From assembly GCA_009768925.2 (NCBI GenBank), contig VHIT02000034.1:62001-126000 (forward strand): a DNA stretch of 64,000 nucleotides, given 5' to 3'. Source of the stretch: Cryptosporidium bovis. Taxonomy: Eukaryota > Apicomplexa > Conoidasida > Eucoccidiorida > Cryptosporidiidae. The notes beneath the pieces are model-generated. The model made no database searches, was not told where the DNA came from, and saw only the letters and a program-made list of their open reading frames with translations. How positions within the stretch are numbered: the first letter of the stretch is position 1; each line of letters begins with the position of its first letter. Positions 40,805 to 50,000 of this stretch are shown piece after piece. A program made the position numbers and the translations under genes.

Positions 40805-41284
40805 ATGGAGCAAAGCAGACAGGAAAGGAGTGAAAATATATCAGAAGACAATAGGGAGAGAATAAGGAGGTTGTATGAAAAAAGGCTTCATGAAAGAAAA
40901 CTAAAAATATACGAAGAGGCATTAGAGGAGGCAATAAGACGCGAAAAGATGGGGATGTGTTTGACAATCAAGTTCAGTGTAAAATACGAAACTAAGTTCG
41001 GTCAGGATCTAAGAGTTGTCGGGAATATAAAAGAGCTTGGAGATTGGGACGTTGAAAAAAGTTTATCAATGACCTGGACGGAAGGTAGTTTTTGGACAGT
41101 AAGCGTGAAGATACTACCTACCAACAACACAGAAAATATCGAATACAAGTACATCCTAGTCGACAACAATCCCAGAAACAGTTACAACTGGGAACCGGGA
41201 AAAAACCATTCAGTTCAAATAAACAAGGATTCTCTCCGCGAGTTGCAACTTACAGATGCGTGGGGAGGAGGCGGTCTGTACTAA
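40805..41284 (+). CDS. Small CBM20 (starch-binding) domain protein
   Basis: 159 residues; the frame opens at a TTG at 40793, so ATG 40805 (MEQSRQERSEN) is used. Residues 1-50 are a highly charged helix (RRLYEKRLHERKLKIYEEAL). Residues about 55-155 form a complete CBM20 fold: CLTIKFSVKYETKFGQDLRV, VVGNIKELGDWDVEKSLSM with the conserved G-N-x-x-x-L-G-x-W signature, FWTVSVKILP, IEYKYILVD and WEPGKNHSV. CBM20 binds alpha-1,4-glucans such as starch or glycogen. Cryptosporidium stores amylopectin, so granule binding is the likely role. There is no attached catalytic domain (amylase, laforin-type phosphatase or dikinase), which is unusual. It may be an adaptor recruiting a partner through the helix. 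Confidence 0.88.
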   Translation: MEQSRQERSENISEDNRERIRRLYEKRLHERKLKIYEEALEEAIRREKMGMCLTIKFSVKYETKFGQDLRVVGNIKELGDWDVEKSLSMTWTEGSFWTVSVKILPTNNTENIEYKYILVDNNPRNSYNWEPGKNHSVQINKDSLRELQLTDAWGGGGLY

Positions 41285-41485
41285 ACATTTATGTACACAA
41301 ATTCACTAGTTTATACAGTAATAATGACGATACCGATCATAGTTGTGAAATAAAGTAATTATCAATTTAAACAAATTCGTCTATTATTTTACAAATATTA
41401 CTATTTTTTACTTTGACACTTAGCTTACTCTTTTTCTCATAGAAACATCAAAATTGAAGAAAAAAGATGCTCGAATTTGTGTTCC

Positions 41486-42001
41486 TCAAACGCCAACGGC
41501 TTTTTCAAGATTCTTCAGTCTAACCTCTTTGGCATTCTTCAGCTGCCAGGGAGAACCACCCTGTACTTTAATTTCCCATGATGATCTGAATATCGAGATC
41601 GAGAAAATATTAATAATGAGGGTGACTACCCAAATACCTGTAATAATAAACGCCATTTTAGTCCCTATCAGTATATCTCCTGTCTTTATTAAACTGCGAC
41701 ACCAGATTACCCATTGTAATATAATTTGAAATGTAACTACAACAGCTGAAAATTGTGATGCGAAGTAAGCAAATCCTGATGCTCCCGTACCACAATAAAA
41801 ACACACAAACGATAATAAAGTAGCAAAGGTAAAAAGTGCGGACGATGCCAGCCCTCCGACTTCTTCAATAGGTGTTTGTGAAAATTTACATACTGTCAAC
41901 GCTCCTGAAAAAAGCAAAAGTATTGTTGTTATTGTACCAGAAATTCCAAGTGGTATGCAGCAGCAGCACTTTCCGTAATTAGCTGAACCAAAAAAACACA
42001 T
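41486..42001 (-). CDS. Small four-span membrane protein with N-terminal Cys cluster
   Basis: A 171-residue single exon with ATG at 42001. The N-terminus MCFFGSANYGKCCCCIPLG contains six Cys in the first 15 residues, a likely S-acylation cluster. Four hydrophobic segments follow: about 18-38 (GISGTITTILLLFSGAL), 53-72 (ALFTFATLLSFVCFYCG), 78-100 (AYFASQFSAVVVTFQIILQW) and 116-138 (AFIITGIWVVTLIINIFSIS). A short basic cytosolic tail closes it (NAKEVRLKNLEKAVGV). It is not a recognisable tetraspanin: no large loop with the CCG motif. The family is unknown to me. Location is probably the inner membrane complex, plasma membrane or endomembrane (inference). It converges on the CBM20 gene, 201 bp apart. 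Confidence 0.8.
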   Translation of the reverse strand: MCFFGSANYGKCCCCIPLGISGTITTILLLFSGALTVCKFSQTPIEEVGGLASSALFTFATLLSFVCFYCGTGASGFAYFASQFSAVVVTFQIILQWVIWCRSLIKTGDILIGTKMAFIITGIWVVTLIINIFSISIFRSSWEIKVQGGSPWQLKNAKEVRLKNLEKAVGV

Positions 42002-42856
42002 TCTCGCTAACTAATTAAAACAATAAGTTTCCACACACTCAAAATAAATTTAATTACTAATAATACGAAATCCAGTATTACTAGTACAAACTAAAGGTAA
42101 TTAATTGTTTGCTCACCAATAGCCTGCCTGCCAATTATTAATTATATTCCCGTTTTAAATAATAGTGTATTTAAAACTAAAATTAATTAACAAAATTTTT
42201 TTTCATTTACTTAATAATTTACAGATTTTATGTGGTGTCTACAATTTTACGAGGATAGATATTTTTATGCCACTTCACCACCTGTGAGTAATAAAAATTA
42301 TTTTAGAATTAATCGTAAGTAAGCGTAATGTTCAATGGAAAAGTAATATTTTCACAATTTATTATTGTGTATTCTCTTCTAACCATACCTTTTAAAATGT
42401 GAATTTGTAAAAAAAAATACTACTAGCCGAAAATAGACACTCTGCCGTCCGTTTATTTTTTTTTCAGGATGGGAATTGGATGTACACGGAAGGAAAAATA
42501 GTTAATATTTTATAGGGGTTAGGAATTTTAGTTTTCCTTTTATTTAAAATCTATATTTACATATGTGGCGTATATAGGCTAGTATCGACAAAAATTGTAA
42601 TGGTAATATGTATACAAATGCCTAAATAATCTATAAGGTGGATTTAATGTGATTTAGTAGTGGTGTATATGAGCTATACTTAGACTTTGGCTTGTATTTT
42701 TACTACGTTGTACAGTGCTATTATCTGTAGTTTTACAGTATTGGTGTTCCCGTTGCGTTGTCTAATGTATATATTTGCATGTACATCAAAAATGTTATTT
42801 GTATTATTATTCAATGTGGCTGTTCCATATTTTATAATATTGGTCAGGCTTCTACA
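42002..42856. other. Intergenic region, co-directional
   Basis: These 855 AT-rich bases lie upstream of the tetraspan gene and downstream of the Utp12-domain gene. No exon, RNA gene or distinctive motif was recognised. Confidence 0.45.
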
Positions 42857-43660
42857 CTATTTGTAATTTAATTCCTCGGACTCATCTTCATTTTCTTTCT
42901 CACCGTACTTAGCAATTTTGTCATCTTCGTCATCCTCGTGATCATCACTTTCGCTTTCGTCATCCTCGTGATCATCACTTTCGCTTTCGTCATCCTCGTG
43001 ATCATCACTTTCGTTTTCATCATACTCATCTACGTCTTCATCTTCAGCAATTACTTCCTCTTCATCCTCATCACAAACAACCTCGTTCTCAAATTGATAT
43101 GTAATCAAGGCATTATCTGAATCAGATGAGAGTTTTTTGCACATTTCTGATATTGTCTTATTTTCGTCAAAAACGCGTTTGTAAATATCTAATGTAGCTT
43201 GAAGATTAATAAGATCTTTATTATAGCTCAATCTCATTGTAATAATCTCATTAAGTCTCTCCATTTGGTTTAAAATGATTTTGGTACTAGTGACGTCACC
43301 ATTTGAAGATGAGTTTAAAATTCTAGAAATTTTAATCATTAATACGAAAATCCAATTAGACAAGTCTAAAAGTTTCATGGGATTGGCTTCTATTCTGTCC
43401 ATTACCTCCTCAAAAAGTTCCAAACATAGTGACTCCTTCAACCTCATTACTGATGCATTTATAGTATCAATATTATTGTGAGAAAGTGCATTTTCGAGCA
43501 TGTTCTTATCTTTGCTCTTTATTCCCTGAACCAAGATGCTGTATATCGTTATCTGACTATCTGCATTTTTGCCACCCTCGTTGTTTACATTTTCATTAAC
43601 ATTGCCAACATCTATTTTCCTGTGTTTTTTTACAACACTAAACTCCTCTATATTCTCCAT
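42857..43660 (-). CDS. Utp12-domain protein (Utp5/WDR43-like C-terminal domain, no WD40)
   Basis: 267 residues from ATG 43660; the frame continues six codons further to a TTG. Residues about 40-175 match the Dip2/Utp12 domain found at the C-termini of small-subunit-processome WD40 proteins: TIYSILVQGIKSKDKNMLEN, INASVMRLKESLCLELFEEV, IEANPMKLLDLSNWIFVLM and MERLNEIITMRLSYNKDLI. The tail (about 200-267) is strongly acidic, including three ESDDHEDDES repeats. In yeast and human these domains hold the UtpA/t-UTP complex together for 18S pre-rRNA processing in the nucleolus. The usual N-terminal WD40 propeller is absent, and no upstream exon was found. So this is either a stand-alone partner or a reduced Utp5/Utp9 equivalent. 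Confidence 0.8.
   Translation of the reverse strand: MENIEEFSVVKKHRKIDVGNVNENVNNEGGKNADSQITIYSILVQGIKSKDKNMLENALSHNNIDTINASVMRLKESLCLELFEEVMDRIEANPMKLLDLSNWIFVLMIKISRILNSSSNGDVTSTKIILNQMERLNEIITMRLSYNKDLINLQATLDIYKRVFDENKTISEMCKKLSSDSDNALITYQFENEVVCDEDEEEVIAEDEDVDEYDENESDDHEDDESESDDHEDDESESDDHEDDEDDKIAKYGEKENEDESEELNYK
42931..43020 (-). repeat. 30-bp tandem repeat, 3 copies
   Basis: The unit CATCCTCGTGATCATCACTT plus ten bases (plus-strand view) starts at 42931, 42961 and 42991, the last with a degenerate end. It encodes the acidic ESDDHEDDES segment of the Utp12-domain protein. Confidence 0.9.
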
Positions 43661-43939
43661 TTTCCAAACTAAATGCAAAGTCCAAAATTCAGTTGTTCTT
43701 GTCTCACCTCCTGCCGTCTTTACCCTCCTTCCATCACTTCTTATTTATTTTTAATTTAGTAATTCAACTCGATATTTTTATCCGGGTTAATTTTTGACTA
43801 TTTCAAGTCAGCATGAATAAAAAAATACCTGTCATTTCTACAGTAATTTATATTTGAACATACAATACATATTAAGTGGTAATTGTACATTATTTTAAAT
43901 TATTTGCTAATAGTATTTAAACAGTAAGATAATATAAAA

Positions 43940-43947
43940 AGGCGCCA
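43940..43947. promoter_or_regulatory. AGGCGCCA box
   Basis: It lies 280 bp upstream of the Utp12-domain gene ATG (-) and 30 bp upstream of the candidate small gene ATG at 43977 (+). Confidence 0.4.
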
Positions 43948-43976
43948 ACCGTTTAAAAACATTAGCTAGGTTTGAA

Positions 43977-44266
43977 ATGTTGCCCCCGAAAAGGTAAGTT
44001 AATCAAGAATATGTAAAGAGATTTCAAATATTTCACAATCTACACCTATATATTTTTTGTGGTTAATAAAATAACGATATTCAGGTGTGAGAGGTAGTGC
44101 TGATTTTACATGAAGCGAAGAGGTGTTTAATTTGTCTAATGTTCATTCTCAGGCACACTTGAAATCGGTAATTAGTTTTGGACAAAATAGGAGAAATATA
44201 TCACTTGTTTCACCCATTTATTTTGAACAGATACAGTTGGACTATACACTAGGTGAAATCATTTAA
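43977..44266 (+). CDS. Candidate small two-exon gene (55 residues), unconfirmed
   Basis: ATG at 43977 begins a 17-nt exon (MLPPK plus two bases, 43977-43993) followed by a perfect GTAAGT donor. A later open frame ends at TAA 44264-44266 and reads EVFNLSNVHSQAHLKSVISF and VSPIYFEQIQLDYTLGEII. Joining to an AAG acceptor at 44115 (exon 2 44116-44266) keeps the frame and gives 55 residues. The more typical TTCAG acceptor at 44094 runs into a stop. The amino-acid composition looks coding and an AGGCGCCA box lies 30 bp upstream. No family was recognised. It could equally be a 5'UTR exon or chance. Confidence 0.3.
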
Positions 44267-44575
44267 ATTTTGGTACTTGAAACGATGGCTATATGACTTC
44301 GCAATGGTTTTTCTAAGCTAAATAAATATATCATATATATCTACGTATGTAAAATGCATGTATTTACTATTTATTTAAGTAAGCAATAAAAACAGTAAGA
44401 GTAGTTCTATTTAGGATTGTTCTTTTCTCCTTATACAAACAATATACTACAGTTAAGTCAGCTATTGTTATACATTATTACTATAATTTATCTTTTATTC
44501 GTTGTTTATCACTTTCTGAAATAAAACACAGAAGGAAAATAGTACATATTTAAGTAAAGGAATAAGTTGGATAAG

Positions 44576-45733
44576 ATGGTCAACATTTCCAGTAATATAG
44601 GTAGGTTGGATATGGATCTGAATTCCAACGTAAGCAATGATATGTTATTGTCTTCAAATGAATCTGTTGACAATAATACAGAAGGATCATTTGGAACAGT
44701 TCCAATGTCAATTCCAAAATCACTGTCGAATGTGGAAAATAGTATATCAAGAGTTTTTGTAAACGAGAGTGATAGAGCAATATTCAATAAAAGGATACCA
44801 CTAATAATGTTTTGTGGACTTGGAGGAAGTGGTAAAACATCTATTATACAAATGCTGTACAAAAAACTGTCCCCCTATGAAACCATGTCATTGCCAAGCA
44901 CAAAACAAGGCAATATACTTGAAATAAACGGCGATTCAAAGTTGTTTCCTTCAATTGGTTTAATAGATTTGCCGGGAAATGGCCAAACTCAGGATACACT
45001 TATAAACGAGGATATACTTGAAAAAGTATCATTAATTATATTTGTAATTGACTCACAAAACAATCCATACAATGACGAGATTGTGAGAGCCAAAAAACTG
45101 TTTAAGAAAGCATTAAAAGTGAATAAAAATATGTATTTTGAAATATTTATGCATAAAACGGATAATGAGGCGTTTTCAATAGATGATTCTTACATTGAAT
45201 ACAAAAGGGACATTCATGAGAAAATTTCAGGTTATATATTCCAATATGGATTTGACATTGATATTCGTTACCACTTTACTTCTATATATAATGATTCAAT
45301 TATAGAAGCACTTAGTAAAGTAATTCAAAGAGTCTCACCGAATACTCAAATATTAGAGAGACTCTTGGATGTACTTGTTGTATCCTCTTCCTTAGAAAAG
45401 GCTTTGCTTATGGACATACACTCAAGAACTTTTATTGCCTGCGATTCGTCTTTATTTGACCCAATTGGATTTGAGCTTTGCGCTGATATTCTAAATGTAA
45501 TTACAGAAATAGCAGGAATTTACTCACCTGATAAAAACATCGCAAAAACCTCGAAGATATCCTGTTCAGTTAGGCTTGATACTGGGCACTTTTTATATAT
45601 TAAAAATGTTGACCATAATATTCTTGTTGCTTGTGTAATTAGAAACGAACACATTAAAGACTCAAATCTAATTGACATTAACATTGACATATTTAAAAAA
45701 GTGCTTTTCCAAAAATTCGTCAGCAATAAATAG
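44576..45733 (+). CDS. Rag GTPase, RagC/D (Gtr2) type
   Basis: 385 residues from ATG 44576 (frame opens at a TTG three codons earlier). About 70 N-terminal residues of low complexity precede a G domain: P-loop GLGGSGKTS (G81-S89), MSLPSTKQG switch I region, G3 IGLIDLPGN, strand VSLIIFVIDSQ and, in place of NKxD, the Rag-specific IFMHKTDN (HKxD). The rest matches the RagC/Gtr2 roadblock-like C-terminal domain: YKRDIHEKIS, FTSIYNDSIIEALSKVIQR, LERLLDVLVVSSSLEKALL and FELCADILNVITEIAGIY. RagC/D pairs with RagA/B on lysosome- or vacuole-like membranes to report amino-acid status to TORC1. Several apicomplexans have lost much of this pathway, so the output here is uncertain. No RagA partner lies in this window. 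Confidence 0.88.
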   Translation: MVNISSNIGRLDMDLNSNVSNDMLLSSNESVDNNTEGSFGTVPMSIPKSLSNVENSISRVFVNESDRAIFNKRIPLIMFCGLGGSGKTSIIQMLYKKLSPYETMSLPSTKQGNILEINGDSKLFPSIGLIDLPGNGQTQDTLINEDILEKVSLIIFVIDSQNNPYNDEIVRAKKLFKKALKVNKNMYFEIFMHKTDNEAFSIDDSYIEYKRDIHEKISGYIFQYGFDIDIRYHFTSIYNDSIIEALSKVIQRVSPNTQILERLLDVLVVSSSLEKALLMDIHSRTFIACDSSLFDPIGFELCADILNVITEIAGIYSPDKNIAKTSKISCSVRLDTGHFLYIKNVDHNILVACVIRNEHIKDSNLIDINIDIFKKVLFQKFVSNK

Positions 45734-46356
45734 TCATTTTAATCCCACTACTTTTTGTGTACTTTTAAAGTTTATATCCTTTTCCTAGTTTTATATTCAC
45801 TGTTCAATTTAGCCTGAACTGCTCAGCTTCATAATCCGCTTATTAATCTCTTATTTGTCATGCTTATAATTGCATCACCAATACGCAAATCATAACAAAG
45901 AATTTGACGTATTATCTAGTTGCACCCACTTTGTATTGCCTTTGGTTGCAATCTCTTCACAGAGCCGCTTAGACTACCTTAATCCTCACTATTACGGATT
46001 TTGTTACTCATTACACTTATTGTCAGCGGCTACCGCCTGATCACCCCTCCATTAAACTAGATTTTCATTTCCTTCCTACTTTCCCAGACAGGAATATTCA
46101 GATTGATATTGTTGCGACAATAGTATTGAATGCAATTCCGGCCAGTTAAGTATTAATATATAAACAATTTTGTAGATTTAACATCATATTTCACAACGGA
46201 GCTCTGTAGTAACTAACTAGTCAGTCATATTTTCCCGACACGAGTGCTATTTCTCTTCTTACTAGAGAAAAAAAACCATTCAAGTGTTATTTACCCATTT
46301 ACTTTTCCATTGTATTCACAAAAACGAATCAATTTACGCTCCTCAATATTTAAAAC
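45734..46356. other. Intergenic region with GC-richer hairpin island
   Basis: This region lies between RagC and the small coiled-coil gene. The stretch 45918-46045 is less AT-rich than its surroundings and contains three inverted repeats (described as a candidate RNA). The remainder is plain AT-rich sequence. Confidence 0.5.
45918..46045. ncRNA. Candidate structured RNA, strand unknown
   Basis: Stem 1: TTGCACCC (45920-45927) with GGTTGCAA (45944-45951), one mismatch. Stem 2: AGCCGCT (45963-45969) pairs exactly with AGCGGCT (46025-46031) and encloses stem 3, AATCC (45981-45985) with GGATT (45996-46000). Nested and serial hairpins in a GC-richer island suggest a structured RNA. I found no match to tRNA, 5S, U1-U6, SRP or box C/D consensus by eye. 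Confidence 0.25.
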
Positions 46357-46614
46357 ATGGAACCAAATTTTCAAAGCACTTCTCAAAACAAAAAACAGAT
46401 AGAAGAACCTTATGATCCATCATGCTCTTCCTGCAAAATATACTACAGAAGAATACTAGGACTTGAAAATGAACTACAAATACTTACTAACAATATATAC
46501 TCTCTTTTCAAAACAGCGAAAGAAGAAATTCAAAGGAAAAACAAACTAATAGAGGAAAAGGACAACATCATTAATGAGCTCAAACTCAAAATCTACAACT
46601 CAAATGTTGATTGA
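46357..46614 (+). CDS. Small coiled-coil protein with CxxC, unknown
   Basis: 85 residues from ATG 46357. The N-terminal 20 residues are polar; SCSSCKIYYRRILGLENELQ holds a CxxC pair followed by a continuous amphipathic helix to the end (FKTAKEEIQRKNKLIEEKDN). It has no signal peptide or membrane segment. The size and helix suggest a small dimerising adaptor, but I do not recognise it. Coding status is supported by the clean composition and an intact frame starting just downstream of a long AT-rich leader. It is followed by a GC-rich island and the tRNA gene. Confidence 0.6.
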   Translation: MEPNFQSTSQNKKQIEEPYDPSCSSCKIYYRRILGLENELQILTNNIYSLFKTAKEEIQRKNKLIEEKDNIINELKLKIYNSNVD

Positions 46615-46825
46615 TATTGCTACAAATCACATTACTCATTCTATTTATCACAAGTATAGCCTTATTATTTGTAATACATGCGACATGCACTTACATTATT
46701 CTGTAACACAAAGGATATCGAAACATTATCAGTGTTACTAAACACACTATTTACATAGTTCCCACTACCCTTATATAAATGGTCTATAAACTGACAATAT
46801 TACCTTCTAAACACTCATTTATTTA

Positions 46826-46954
46826 GTGCTACCGCACGATTAACTTCTTCTTTGCTTTGCATCATGTGGAAGAGGGGCGCGCCTCTTTGTGAGACCTCTC
46901 ACCTCCATAACAAGTGAACCGCCGTCCCACACCGCCATTTGCCCTGCCAATGAC
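46826..46954. ncRNA. Candidate structured RNA next to tRNA-Gln, strand unknown
   Basis: Serial stems: GTGC/GCAC (46826-46837, loop TACC); AAGAGG/CCTCTT (46870-46875 with 46882-46887, loop GGCGCG); GTGAG/CTCAC (46889-46893 with 46898-46902, loop ACCT). These are followed by a CCGCC-rich stretch. GC content is far above that of neighbouring intergenic DNA. No coding potential and no known RNA signature was recognised. Confidence 0.25.
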
Positions 46955-46959
46955 AAAAA
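46955..46959 (-). terminator. Pol III terminator for tRNA-Gln
   Basis: Five T residues on the minus strand start 4 nt after the tRNA 3' end, the standard RNA polymerase III stop signal. Confidence 0.75.
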
Positions 46960-46963
46960 GGCA

Positions 46964-47034
46964 GGCCCTGCTGGGAATCGAACCCAGATCACAGGAATCA
47001 GAATCCTGGGTGATAACCATTACACTACAGGGCC
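46964..47034 (-). tRNA. tRNA-Gln (anticodon CUG)
   Basis: This 71-nt cloverleaf reads on the minus strand. The acceptor stem is GGCCCTG with CAGGGCC, the D arm starts GTGTAATGGTTATCAC, the anticodon stem CAGGA/TCCTG encloses loop TTCTGAT (anticodon CTG, reading CAG codons), and the T arm is CTGGG/TTCGATT/CCCAG. Internal A box (TAGTGTAATGG) and B box (GGTTCGATTCC) are canonical. No intron and no encoded CCA. It lies only 20 nt beyond the stop codon of the CLU-like gene on the same strand, so it sits within that gene's expected 3'UTR. Confidence 0.95.
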
Positions 47035-47054
47035 TAACGCCACACTCGGCATCA

Positions 47055-50000
47055 TTACTTTTCGTATAAGTTTCTTGGTATATAATATTGTGAATTAGAT
47101 TGTATTTCCGAGTCGTAATTCTTATAATTCCTATAGGGATCTTTCCAACGAATATCTTTATTCACATCAACCCCTTTTATACCGTAATTCATCGGCAACA
47201 TTAAATTTGCTGCTACTTCTGAAGTATATTGTGGCAATACATTATAATCTATATTAGACTCTATTTTTTTTATAAATAAATTACTATTTATATTATCACC
47301 ATGTTTATTCCTTAAATTATCACCCCTGTTTGTTATTCTACTTTTATTTTCAATATTTCTACAATTAATTCCATTAATTTTTGTACTGCTGGTATTTACA
47401 TAAGTATTATCGCTATTAATAATGTTATTATTATCATCAATGTTATGATAATATATATTTTGGTACGCTTTTAATCCATATTTTGTTTTTTCTTGAAACT
47501 TATCGCTAAAATTACCTTCACTTATTGATGTGTAGTCCAATGTAGATATTGTTTCTGGATATACTAATGCAATAATGTATTTTTTATGAAACTTTGATAG
47601 TAGAATTCTTATCAAATTCAACATTATATTTATCTCACTCGTATTTGCTTTACCTGATAACACCCTTTTTACCAATAATAAACACCATTCATATCCACTA
47701 TATAACTCTTTTTTTATTATTTTCCTGTATATATTATTACATATGTCAACAATTGTCATTGTTGGTTCAGATGTTATTAAATCCCAATATATCTCCTTTT
47801 CTTGTGACTTATGTGCCATTTGTCTTGGGCTCATTACTACTGATGCTCCGAAACTATTTGAATTTGCACCTATTCCACTTTCTATTGTATTCTTACTTGA
47901 TATATTTTCATATATATTTGTATTTATATTGCAATAGTCTATGTAACCATAATCCGTGAAATCCACTATTCTTTTATTTATCATTCTTTGTGATACACCT
48001 CCTTTTTCTATTAATTCCTTATCTATTCCTAAATACGCTGCATTTTGACTCATTTCTGAATTAAATCTTTGATTAATTCTTGAGTCATCTTTATGATATG
48101 TTATATTCCTTCCAAATGTTAAGTCTTTGACAAATGGTGATGAACTCGTGCTAACTGCTAATGATTTAAATGATATGAGCAATTTTACAAAATCATCTTG
48201 AGGTATAGAAAAAATTGCTATTACTATTTCATACTTTAATACCCATAATATACGATTATACCATATTTGCTTTTCATCATTATCCGTATTTAAAGTACCA
48301 CTCAATCCATTTATATTTGTTATTAGTCTATTTAATAATGTTCTACACATTGAAAGTGCTTCATCTCTATATTTTGCTGTAACTATATCATATACTGACT
48401 TTTCCATTATTAATATATCATCATATATTAATGTTATTGGCAATTTTGTCCAATATGGGTTCATATTTATACATTCCGTCACGCCATTTAAAATGTTACT
48501 TCTCATATTATTATTCATACAAATTTCTCTATCAACCAAATTATTTTGCCTATCTGAACAAACTAAATCATATACAACTTGATATTGATAATCATTATCT
48601 ATTTCTGTTTCCCTATTTTGTAAATTTAATGGTGGAAACATTAGATCTCTACAACCTAATAGTATCTTGCAACCTGTTGACATCATTAACAATTTTATAG
48701 TTAATTTATGAGTCGGACCTAGATATTTATCTAATTCAGGTATACAATTCAAAAGTATTTTTAATCCATCAGAATACCTTCCACACCTTATTGTTGCTTC
48801 ACCAATTATATATCGGCAAATTGATTCCAAATATATTTGTCGTTTTGTACTTTTTATTGTTGATCTTAACATTTTCTCACCTATAACTATTGTAGATGCA
48901 TATTTACCCATTTTTAGTGTTGATAATGCCGAAAATCTTAAAGCTATCATTATCATCCAATGTGTCGAATCATCTTGTGATACCTCTCTTAATAATGGTG
49001 TCAATATTTTTTCAACTTTTATTGAATTTAATAAACAATTATTGTAATCACCATTTATATAATATAACACTGAAAAACATAATTGCAATTTTGTTGATAT
49101 TAGACAATTTCTACAATCGCCATATAGCTGATTTAATAATGTATTCATATAATTAAACTCAACAATTGCTTCTTCTAATTTATTCATTCTTATTAAACAC
49201 TGTATTTTTAATGATAACACAAATACACGAAATTTTGGAGTTTCTGGAGTGTACAATATTGATACATGACATATACTTAAACACTCTTCTAATTTATTAT
49301 GTTGTAGAGTCAAATAACCTATATTTAATAATATGAATAATATCCTCTCCAAACTCTCACCTGCATACCTTTTAACTATCAATAAATAATACAATGATTT
49401 GTAGCAATCATAATACCATTCACATTTAATATTGTCCAAATTCTTATCTTTTTTTCCATCTATTATATACCTGTCTTCTATGTTATAGTTATTTACAAAT
49501 GGTTTACATTTTGGATGGCATGGAGTTGCATATCCTTCCAAATTTGCTTTTAGTACACCTATACTACCTGTTGTAATAATATTGCTATAAATTGGATTGT
49601 ACAAAACACTTGATAGTGAAAATAAATAATAGTTTTCTGAAGTTTTAATTATTTTATCATCGTTATTTTTGTTACTATTATTATTAATACAATGTTCATC
49701 CCAATCCTCTCTTGTTCTTCTAGATGATGACAAAAACATTCTATTCCATGTTGGTATTCTTAGTCTCCAAATATACTGACATAATACCGTCTTGCAAATA
49801 TTAATACTTTTTATCGTTCTCGGTATTATTATCTTTATTCTTGGGTAATAACCCCTTATAATACCTGTTTCATTCCAAGCAAATACTTGTGTTTCTGAAT
49901 CACTAACTAATTTGTTATTAAAATAATTCTTATTTGAATGATTTCCAAAAAGATTTAATATTGGTGAATAATTTTGATTTTTACCTAGTATTTGTTCCTT

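Larger units (their letters stand above)
43661..44575. other. Divergent intergenic region, Utp12-domain/RagC
   Basis: This 915-bp region contains the AGGCGCCA box and the candidate small gene described separately. The rest is AT-rich with nothing recognised. Confidence 0.5.
46615..46963. other. Intergenic region flanking tRNA-Gln, GC-rich second half
   Basis: This 349-bp region has an ordinary AT-rich first half. From about 46820 to 46960 it becomes strikingly GC-rich with successive perfect hairpins, described as a separate candidate RNA, and it includes the tRNA terminator. Confidence 0.55.
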
